DNA from: Acidobacteriaceae bacterium
GTDB taxonomy: Bacteria; Acidobacteriota; Terriglobia; Terriglobales; Acidobacteriaceae
DNA: 6,580 nucleotides
Direction: 5' to 3'
Assembly (NCBI GenBank): GCA_031296355.1
Contig: JARLFX010000099.1
Coordinates: forward strand, 1-6,580
Shown here: piece after piece, positions 1-5,300 of the stretch
How the letters are laid out: every line of letters starts with the position of its first letter
Numbering within the stretch: the first letter of the stretch is position 1
The notes under the pieces: model-generated
What the model was told of the DNA's origin: nothing
Databases searched by the model: none
What the model saw: only the letters and a program-made list of their open reading frames with translations
Made by a program: the position numbers and the translations under genes

Positions 1-47
1 GCCACTGCTCCACTGAGCATCCATCCCACATGTTGCGAGATCTTCAT
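1..47 (-). CDS. 5' end of an unidentified gene, probably exported
   Basis: Only the first 15 complete codons are inside the window; the gene continues beyond base 1. The start is an ATG at 47-45, preceded by GGAG (plus-strand CTCC at 55-58) at a good 7-base spacing. The visible residues are MKISQHVGWMLSGAV. A Lys near the start followed by a turn into small hydrophobic residues could be the beginning of a signal peptide, but too little is visible to be sure. It lies downstream of the sulfatase maturase on the same strand, after a Cys-rich mini-ORF (150-185). A secreted sulfatase or another sulfur-acquisition protein would fit that context, but this is a guess from position only. Confidence 0.55.
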   Translation of the reverse strand, partial: MKISQHVGWMLSGAV

Positions 48-100
48 GTCTATCTCCGTTTCTTTTTTGTCTGGGTAGCTTCAGAGAATATGCAAGCCCA

Positions 101-114
101 CGAGCATTCGCTCG
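101..114 (-). other. Small perfect hairpin in the 5' leader of the leftmost gene
   Basis: A 5-bp stem (CGAGC/GCTCG) closes a 4-base loop between the Cys-rich mini-ORF at 150-185 and the start codon at 47. On the minus strand it is followed by TGGGCTTGC rather than a T-run, so it is not an intrinsic terminator. Its right edge contains CTCGTGGG, matching the segment used in the maturase attenuator, but no CCCACGAG partner is visible between here and the window edge. The rest of 48-149 shows no convincing signal apart from the ribosome-binding site for the gene at 47. Confidence 0.3.
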
Positions 115-149
115 ATCGCTGCAAGTCCCATGGATGAGCGATGCGGGAG

Positions 150-185
150 TCAACAACAACAATTGCTACACAAGGGCAGGCGCAT
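150..185 (-). CDS. 11-residue Cys-run leader peptide (MRLPLCSNCCC)
   Basis: This mini-ORF reads ATG CGC CTG CCC TTG, then TGT, AGC, AAT and three TGT codons, then TGA. It overlaps the last codons of the sulfatase maturase (stop at 166-168) in another frame. A strong Shine-Dalgarno sequence, AAGGGAGG, lies on the minus strand (plus 192-199) exactly 6 bases before its ATG, a better site than most genes in the window have. Four of its 11 residues are Cys, all TGT. The end CxxCCC-stop matches the end of the mini-ORF at 1830-1910 (CRSCCCC-stop), and the bases after the stop are also alike in the two. It probably acts in cis as a cysteine-sensing leader for the gene starting at 47. No terminator follows, so any control may work through translation or Rho. 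Function is inferred. Confidence 0.65.
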   Translation of the reverse strand: MRLPLCSNCCC

Positions 186-1431
186 TACGGCCCTCCCTTG
201 CAGCAGCGCGGGCGCGCTGCCGTCCACCGGACCGCGCCCACTCCATCACGCGCGCCGGCGCTCCATTTTTCTTGAGCTCCTCTGCCATGAATCGCATGTA
301 CGGATCGATGTGATGGAAGAAATGCTTGTATCCAGCGCAAAGGTAGTTGAGCCCATACTCACCGGATGCCGTTTGCGTGAAGCGGTGCTTGGGGCACTCG
401 CCGTTGCAGGCGAAACGCACATCGCACGCACGGCAATCGGATGGCAAACCAATCTCCTTGGCATTGCCGAAACGCGTCTGTTGCGGTGAATCCACCAGGC
501 TTGCCAATGCCTTCTGCATGATGTTCCCGAGCTTGTTGTCCGGATAAACAAAGTGATCGCAGGAATACACATCGCCATTGTGTTCGACAGCAAGCGCGCT
601 GCCGCAAGTCGGCTTGAAGACGCAGAGCGACTGCGGCACGCCGTGCCAGGATTCCAGCGCGACATCGAAGATTTGAACGAAGACGCGGCCCACATCCTGA
701 ATGACCCAGTCGTCGAAAACCTGCTGCAAGAATTTTCCGAATTGCAGCGGCTCGACCGACCATTCGGAGACGGCGGACTGCTGCCGCGAGTACGGCTTCA
801 ACAGAACCAGGCCGTTGGGATCGGGCTGCGAGGCGACCTGCTCAACGATGGGAATGAATTGCAGATACTTGCTGCCGATCTCCTTGAGGAAGCGATAGAC
901 CTCGTGCGCACGATAAGAGTTCAGGCGGTTGATGACGGTGAGCGTGTTGAACTCTACACCGTGCTTCTTGAGAAATCCCAGGCCGCGCATCACACGGGCA
1001 AACGTAGGCTGGCCGCCTTTATCCACGCGGTAGGTGTCGTGAAGTTCTTCCGGACCGTCAACCGACAAACCGATCAAAAATTTGTTGCGCGACAGAAACT
1101 CACCCCACTCATCGTTGAGCAGAGTACCGTTGGTCTGAAATGCATTGTCGATGGTCTTGCCCGCAGCATGCTTCTTCTGCAACTCTACGACGCGCTCGAA
1201 GAATGGAATTCCCAGCAGCGTCGGCTCCCCGCCCTGCCACGCAAAACTCACCTGTTGCACAGGCTGCGATTGAATGTACTGGCGGATGTAAGTTTCAAGA
1301 ACATCATCGGCCATGCGGAAATCGCGCCCGCTGCCCGCATAGAGATTTTCTTTCTCCAGGTAGTAGCAATAGGTGCAGTCGAGATTGCAGATAGGGCCAA
1401 TCGGCTTGGCCATAATGTGAAACGGCTTCAT
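166..1431 (-). CDS. Anaerobic sulfatase-maturating enzyme (radical SAM/SPASM)
   Basis: This 421-residue cytoplasmic enzyme converts the active-site Cys or Ser of sulfatases to C-alpha-formylglycine without oxygen. The radical-SAM motif CNLDCTYC (C15, C19, C22) is followed by YYLEK, and WQGGEPTL, NGTLL and SVDGPEE are family hallmarks. The SPASM part carries the eight auxiliary-cluster cysteines C270, C276, C291, C333, C336, C342, C346 and C365. Asp292, directly after C291 (SCDH), sits where characterised anSMEs have their catalytic Asp. The length suits the family. The start is the ATG at 1431-1429, since the protein is homologous from MKPFHIMAKP onward. A longer frame to 1614 is open only because it reads through the leader and terminator. 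The ribosome-binding site is weak (AAGAG, about 10 bases upstream). A basic Ala/Arg tail ends the protein. Expression is probably controlled by the upstream attenuator (1486-1576). Family assignment is firm; the target sulfatases are not in the window. Confidence 0.93.
   Translation of the reverse strand: MKPFHIMAKPIGPICNLDCTYCYYLEKENLYAGSGRDFRMADDVLETYIRQYIQSQPVQQVSFAWQGGEPTLLGIPFFERVVELQKKHAAGKTIDNAFQTNGTLLNDEWGEFLSRNKFLIGLSVDGPEELHDTYRVDKGGQPTFARVMRGLGFLKKHGVEFNTLTVINRLNSYRAHEVYRFLKEIGSKYLQFIPIVEQVASQPDPNGLVLLKPYSRQQSAVSEWSVEPLQFGKFLQQVFDDWVIQDVGRVFVQIFDVALESWHGVPQSLCVFKPTCGSALAVEHNGDVYSCDHFVYPDNKLGNIMQKALASLVDSPQQTRFGNAKEIGLPSDCRACDVRFACNGECPKHRFTQTASGEYGLNYLCAGYKHFFHHIDPYMRFMAEELKKNGAPARVMEWARSGGRQRARAAAREGRNAPALV
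192..199 (-). promoter_or_regulatory. Strong ribosome-binding site for the 11-residue leader peptide
   Basis: Minus-strand AAGGGAGG lies 6 bases upstream of the ATG at 185, inside the 3' end of the maturase coding region. It is the main evidence that the 150-185 mini-ORF is translated and not a chance reading frame. Confidence 0.6.
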
Positions 1432-1479
1432 CGGAACGCTGCTCTTTTCCTGAATCGCAATGGGGACGAATGCCCAATG

Positions 1480-1508
1480 AAAAAACCCACGAGGCAGAGG
1501 CTCGTGGG
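1480..1508 (-). terminator. Intrinsic terminator in the maturase leader (attenuator segments B and C)
   Basis: On the minus strand CCCACGAG (1508-1501), a 7-base loop and CTCGTGGG (1493-1486) form a perfect 8-bp stem followed directly by six T (1485-1480). It lies about 50 bases upstream of the maturase start codon, so it does not end a gene. It can stop transcription before the maturase is reached. Loop and stem differ from the terminator at 2251-2282, but the stem core (CCCACGA/TCGTGGG) and the following TTTTCATT are shared. Confidence 0.85.
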
Positions 1509-1576
1509 CCGGAAATTCTGGAGGATTCAGGCGATGCGGATCGGTTATATCCGCATGATTGCCGCTTTCCCACGAG
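1486..1576 (-). promoter_or_regulatory. Cys-responsive transcription attenuator of the maturase gene
   Basis: Three segments are visible on the minus strand: A = CTCGTGGG (1576-1569), B = CCCACGAG (1508-1501) and C = CTCGTGGG (1493-1486). A and C are identical and both are perfect complements of B, so A:B (antiterminator) and B:C (terminator plus T-run) exclude each other. A lies inside the leader peptide frame, 28 bases after its three TGT codons. A ribosome stalled there leaves A free, whereas one moving on disrupts A and lets the terminator form. Between A and B an 8-bp hairpin (ATGCGGAT, 7-base loop, ATCCGCAT; 1556-1534) spans the leader stop codon. The mechanism is inferred from structure by analogy with trp/his attenuators. 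Confidence 0.75.
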
Positions 1577-1640
1577 ACTGCTCGACTGTCAGGAGATCGA
1601 CAGGACAACAACAAGCGCGGGATGGAGTGGCAAGGTGCAT
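1545..1640 (-). CDS. 31-residue Cys-run leader peptide of the maturase
   Basis: The ATG at 1640-1638 opens a 31-codon frame ending in TAA at 1547-1545. It begins MHLATPSRACCCPVDLLTVE and ends in GKAAIMRI. Residues 10-12 are three consecutive Cys, all TGT. AAAGGA (plus 1652-1657) is a plausible ribosome-binding site, 11 bases upstream. The peptide resembles the leader at 2116-2226: both have a Cys run, then [P/R][V/I]xL[L/I], EQ, GK and a final Ile. It contains attenuator segment A in its SRG codons. The frame differs from the maturase frame, so it is not an N-terminal extension. The likely role is in cis, measuring Cys-tRNA supply; the peptide itself is probably not functional. Confidence 0.75.
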   Translation of the reverse strand: MHLATPSRACCCPVDLLTVEQSRGKAAIMRI

Positions 1641-1712
1641 GGAGCGCAAATTCCTTTACTGCCGCATTTTCGCTCGAAAATTGAGAAGCATTTTTCAGCG
1701 AGAACTGAGTCG

Positions 1713-1741
1713 ATGATGCATGGTGATGAAAAATCTGTCAA
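1713..1741 (-). promoter_or_regulatory. Probable sigma-70 promoter for the maturase leader
   Basis: The minus strand has a perfect -35 TTGACA (1741-1736), a 17-base spacer and CATCAT (1718-1713), which matches 4 of 6 bases of the -10 consensus. Transcription would start near 1706, about 65 bases before the leader-peptide ATG and 200 before the terminator. Confidence 0.6.
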
Positions 1742-1745
1742 GCAA

Positions 1746-1807
1746 TCGGAGATGAGTGTCGGATTTTTTGGGCAGGAAACTGGGAGCCGAACTTGACACT
1801 CATCCGA
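1746..1807. promoter_or_regulatory. Divergently oriented copies of a 13-15 base element between the two promoters
   Basis: The plus strand carries GACACTCATCCGA at 1795-1807 and the minus strand carries GACACTCATCTCCGA at 1760-1746. These are the same element pointing both ways, with 9 bases of perfect inverted repeat (1752-1760 and 1795-1803). The plus copy overlaps the putative -35 of the rightward promoter, and the minus copy lies just upstream of the leftward -35. This placement suits a shared operator for both transcripts. No regulator gene is visible and chance cannot be excluded. Confidence 0.35.
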
Positions 1808-1821
1808 GTTTATGGCCCAAT
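1793..1821 (+). promoter_or_regulatory. Possible promoter for the receptor leader
   Basis: A perfect TTGACA (1793-1798) is followed after 17 bases by CCCAAT (1816-1821), a poor -10 (3 of 6). If used, transcription would begin close to 1828-1830, practically at the ATG of the Cys-run mini-ORF, making that ORF leaderless. A second, nearer promoter for the receptor (for example TGTAAT at 2061-2066 with a weak -35) is possible but weaker. Confidence 0.4.
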
Positions 1822-1829
1822 ACAAACAA

Positions 1830-1910
1830 ATGCAGGAGCAACGTCACATATCGGCAACACACGTTCCCGCTTCCGAGCTGACTCCCTGTCGCTCGTGTTG
1901 TTGTTGTTGA
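1830..1910 (+). CDS. 26-residue leader peptide ending in CRSCCCC
   Basis: ATG at 1830 opens a 26-codon frame ending in TGA at 1908-1910, with the last residues PCRSCCCC. All five Cys codons are TGT, and the final four immediately precede the stop. There is no Shine-Dalgarno sequence, but a possible promoter (1793-1821) would place the transcript start at about this ATG, so leaderless translation is plausible. The end parallels the 11-residue peptide at 150-185 (CSNCCC-stop). Both are followed by similar bases (TCCTCCGCAT here, CTCCCGCAT there). It lies about 200 bases upstream of a second leader peptide on the same strand. It is probably a cis-acting cysteine sensor, although no terminator follows directly. 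The peptide end is better supported than the start. Confidence 0.5.
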   Translation: MQEQRHISATHVPASELTPCRSCCCC

Positions 1911-2115
1911 TCCTCCGCATTCTCCGTCACACAACCGATTGCTGAAGTAGTGGGTAGATAGCGCCTCGAGAGCCGTCTCCTCGCAGGTGTCCGCTACCAA
2001 AATGCAATGTTTGTGACAACTCGAAACCAAAACTGATCTTCCATCGCTACCGATTGATTTTGTAATCGATCGAGGCGCTGAAGTACCACTCGCTTCCTTT
2101 GAAGGGAAATCATCC
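1911..2115 (+). other. Structured untranslated leader between the two rightward leader peptides
   Basis: AGCGCCTCGA (1960-1969) and TCGAGGCGCT (2070-2079) form a perfect 10-bp inverted repeat that could close a domain of about 100 bases. GCTGAAGTA occurs as a direct repeat at 1941-1949 and 2077-2085, the second copy overlapping the right arm of the stem. No core of a SAM, cobalamin or TPP riboswitch was recognised. ATG CAA TGT TTG TGA at 2002-2016 is a four-residue frame with a Cys but no ribosome-binding site. No real gene is seen here. Confidence 0.35.
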
Positions 2116-2226
2116 ATGAAGACCTTGCAGAAGTTTGCTCTGAAATCGGCGCAATGTTGTCGCATCTCTCTCATCCCCGAGCAGGATGCGCTTTTCGTCG
2201 TGGGCAAGCGCGTCATACCCATCTAG
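2116..2226 (+). CDS. 36-residue Cys-Cys leader peptide of the receptor gene
   Basis: ATG at 2116 is preceded by a good ribosome-binding site (GAAGGGA, 2101-2107, 8 bases away). The frame ends at TAG 2224-2226. The peptide starts MKTLQKFALKSAQCCRISLI and ends GKRVIPI. Cys14 and Cys15 are both TGT. It resembles the maturase leader at 1545-1640 in the Cys run, the EQ and the GK...I end. Its FVVG codons contain attenuator segment A. The frame is the same as that of the receptor gene, whose own start follows 93 bases later, so the stop codon separates the two. It is probably a cis-acting Cys-tRNA sensor. Confidence 0.75.
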   Translation: MKTLQKFALKSAQCCRISLIPEQDALFVVGKRVIPI

Positions 2227-2278
2227 TTGCAGTGCGCACCGCGCAGTGCTATGGCCCACGACAAATGTCGTGGGCCAT
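2197..2278 (+). promoter_or_regulatory. Cys-responsive transcription attenuator of the receptor gene
   Basis: Segment A is GTCGTGGGC (2197-2205), B is GCCCACGAC (2254-2262) and C is GTCGTGGGC (2267-2275). A equals C, and both fully complement B, giving mutually exclusive antiterminator (A:B) and terminator (B:C). A sits inside the leader peptide frame, 36 bases after the two TGT codons and 18 before the stop. A small hairpin (TGCGC, ACC, GCGCA; 2233-2245) lies between the leader stop and B. The order is the same as in the maturase attenuator. The nucleotides CGTGGGnAAGCG of segment A are shared, although the two leader peptides read them in different frames, so the RNA rather than the peptide appears to be conserved there. 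Confidence 0.75.
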
Positions 2279-2282
2279 TTTC
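2251..2282 (+). terminator. Intrinsic terminator in the receptor leader (attenuator segments B and C)
   Basis: ATGGCCCACGAC (2251-2262), loop AAAT and GTCGTGGGCCAT (2267-2278) form a perfect 12-bp stem, followed by TTTC and more T. With the terminal A-T pairs open, the 3' side reads ATTTTCATTT. It lies about 40 bases before the receptor start codon, so it acts before the gene. Confidence 0.8.
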
Positions 2283-2319
2283 ATTTGCGGTCAAGAAAGA
2301 TCGCAACCTTGGAGGCATC

Positions 2320-5300
2320 ATGTCTGCTGTACATCTCTCTTTACGATCCGTCATTAAGCGAAACCTCTCCCACATGCTGGGCGCACTTTTCCTGCTTGTT
2401 GTGGCCTCAGCCCTGCCAGCCCAGATTGTCGAAACCGGAATCATCACCGGCATTGTGAAGGACAACACCGGTGCAGTGGTGATCAAAGCCAATGTAACCG
2501 TGCGCAACACGAGCACCGGACTGACGACCAACACCACCACTGACTCGCAGGGACTTTATGTCTCACCGCCTCTGAATCCTGGGAACTACGACATTGCGGT
2601 GGATGTTCCGGGCTTCAGCAAAGTCGTTGAGCACGTAAGGCTCGAAGTTGGACAGCGTCTTGCTGCCGATGTCGCGCTAACTGTGGGTGGCGCAGCGGAA
2701 ACCATCGAAGTCCAGGATACGGGCGCCGTACTTGAGACCGAGAGTTCCACTGTAGGCAATCTTCGCACCGAGCAAGCCGTCAGGGATCTGCCCCTCAACG
2801 GTCGCAATTTCAACGAGCTGTTTAACCTGGGCGCGGGCGCTATCTCGACGACAGCCCAGTCCACCGGCAGCATCCCTTATACGCAGCAGCGCGGCCCCTC
2901 GTACTTCGCCATCAACGGCTCTCGCCCCCAGGAAAACCGCACTCTTGTGGACGGCATTGGCGACCAGGAAAACCATAACAGCATGACGGCGATCTTCCCG
3001 CCAATCGACGCCATTCAGGAGTTCTCTGAAGAGACCCAGGACGCCGATGCGCGCTACGGCCGCGGCAACGGTGGCACCATCAGCGTAGTGGTCAAGTCTG
3101 GCACGAATCACTATCACGGCGACGTTTTCGAGTTTTTCCGTAACACCGCTCTGGATGCTAGAAACTTTTTCAATACTCCAGTCGCTGGACCGACAGGAGT
3201 GAAATCGCCCCTGCGGCAAAACGAATTTGGCGTCACCTTCGGCGGTCCAGTCTTTTGGAAGCAAGCTGATCCAAAGACATTCTTTTTCGCCGACTATGCC
3301 GGAAAGCGCTTCGCTCAGGGCCAGAACTTTCTGAATAGCATTCCGGTTGTCAATATCACCGCCGCAGGCTACGACTTCACAAACTACTTTAACCAGAACC
3401 CCAGCCTTGTTATCAAGAACCCACTGAACAAGGCCATCACTTATACCAAGAGCAACCCCATCATTCCGGCAAACACTCCAGGGTTGGACCAGACCGGCAT
3501 CAACCTTCTGAATCTCTATCAGAAATATGCGAAGCCGAATTATGGAGCGGCAGGCGCGACCACCAACAACTTCTTTTACGGTCCGCAGTTGATCACCAAT
3601 GAAGACGACTTCGATATCAAGATCGACCGCAAGTTTAGCGAAAGAGACAGCGCATTCCTTCGCTATAGTCAGGGCCATGACATCCTCTCCCAGCCCGGCA
3701 CGCTGCCGACACCTCTGGTTGGCGCTGTCATCTGCGGGCCTGCGTCGGATCCATCGCATCAGGCGGCGCTCAGCGAGACGCACATCTTCTCTCCGACCAC
3801 CGTCAATACGGCGCGCTACGGCTGGACTCGCTTCTTTGTCTACGCCAAGAATTGGGATGGAGCTGGCAGCCCGTATGCGGGTCTGGCTTCCGCCTCGCAG
3901 CTCAATATTCCCGGCGTAATCAATCCGAACAATTCCCTTTCCGTTGGATTGCCGGTGTATAGCTTCGCCGGCTACACGTCCATCGGCGATGCGGGCAACA
4001 GTCCCACGAATATCGGAACCAACAACTACCAATGGGACGACGATCTCAACCTGGTACGCGGAAAGCACTCGCTGGACTTTGGCTTCGAGCTTCTCCGTCT
4101 CCAATACAACATGTTCCAGAGCGGCGCGGAGCATGGCTCCGAATCATACGGCACGCGTTACACCGGGCTGGCATGGAGCGATCTGCTCTTTGGCGCCCCG
4201 ACGGGCGGCAGTTTCGCCTTCCCCTCGGGGGTAGGCCTGCGAGAGAGCGATTTATCCTTCTACGCGCAAGACAACTACAAAGTCAGCAATAGGCTCACGT
4301 TGAATCTGGGCGTGCACTATGAGAACTTCCTGGGCTGGCCATGGAGTGAAGTTCACACCAAGGAATACGCCTTCGTTCCATCCATCTCGACAACGTCCCT
4401 GGAGCAGGTTGGAACCCACGGAATTCCGAGCAGCGGTTTGAGCGGTAACAACCTGAACTTCGCTCCGCGCGTTGGCCTGGCCTACAAGGTCACCAGCAAG
4501 ACGGTCTTCCACGCTGGCTATGGCATCTACTACGCAGCACCTAACGTCAACGTTTCCTCCTCATTGGCGGCCAATGTTCCGGTGTATGACTATTGGGCCT
4601 TCAATAATCCGGCCGCATATGTAGTCGGCGCAACGAACAGCGCGGTGTTCAACTATGCGAGCAGTGGATTTGTTCATACAGTTGCCACGTCAGGCAGCCA
4701 GATCCTTCCGGGCCAAGCTGCCTATGCCGTGGATCCGAATGCCAAGACTCCATACACTGAGCAGTGGCATGCGGCTATCGAGCAGGAGATTCCTTTCTCC
4801 ACCGTGCTCAAGTTCGCCTATGTCGGAACCAAAGGCACACACCTGGACAATATACGGGACATCAATTCGAACCAGTGGGGAGCGAACGGAGCGACCACTG
4901 TTACTGTAGCGCGTCCCTACCCGACCTTTGGCCAGATCAGTGAGCTTGAAACCAGGCAGGTATCCAGTTACAACGCTTTGCAAGTTACGGCTGAGCGTCG
5001 CGCGCGTGGACTGGGCCTTCTCGCCTCCTACACCTTCAGTCACGCTCTGGACGAAGGTTCGGCTGAATCGGCTGCCGTCACGAATCCCTATAACCTCCGT
5101 TACGACTACGGAAATTCGGACTACAATGTCCCGAATCGCTTTGTTGCTAGCGCGAATTACGAGTTGCCCTTCAAGGGTAGCGGGCTGCTGGGATCGCTTG
5201 AGAATGGGTGGCAATTGAACGCCATTGCACAGTTCTACGATGGCATGCCGTTTTCCGTTGGTACGACTGACGCATTTGGCGATGGGCAGACAACCCGTGC

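Noticed and set aside
1432..1614. N-terminal extension of the maturase up to a TTG at 1614
   Set aside because: The 61 extra residues show no family similarity, the frame crosses a perfect terminator hairpin and T-run, and the leader peptide occupies the same bases in another frame.
553..1716. 387-codon open frame on the plus strand opposite the maturase
   Set aside because: It is antisense to a clearly conserved enzyme, shows no recognisable domain, and is explained by GC-rich codon bias on the other strand.
1589..1825. 78-codon minus-strand frame with several Cys before the maturase
   Set aside because: It overlaps the promoter and the better-supported Cys leader in another frame, and its start has no ribosome-binding site.
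2002..2016. Four-residue Cys frame (MQCL) as a further leader peptide
   Set aside because: It has a single Cys codon and no ribosome-binding site, and is too short to distinguish from chance.
1960..2079. Known riboswitch class (SAM, cobalamin, TPP)
   Set aside because: None of the conserved core sequences of these classes could be found; only the closing helix is visible.
1800..2222. 140-codon minus-strand frame across the receptor leader
   Set aside because: It has no ribosome-binding site and a low-complexity composition, and it lies antisense to the leader peptides, whose Cys runs give it its Thr-rich stretch.
2227..2319. Receptor start at a TTG at 2227, 31 codons earlier
   Set aside because: It has no ribosome-binding site and would translate the terminator hairpin; the ATG at 2320 has GGAGG and is followed by a proper signal peptide.
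2677..4134. 485-codon open frame on the minus strand inside the receptor gene
   Set aside because: It is a shadow of the receptor reading frame with no domain and no ribosome-binding evidence.
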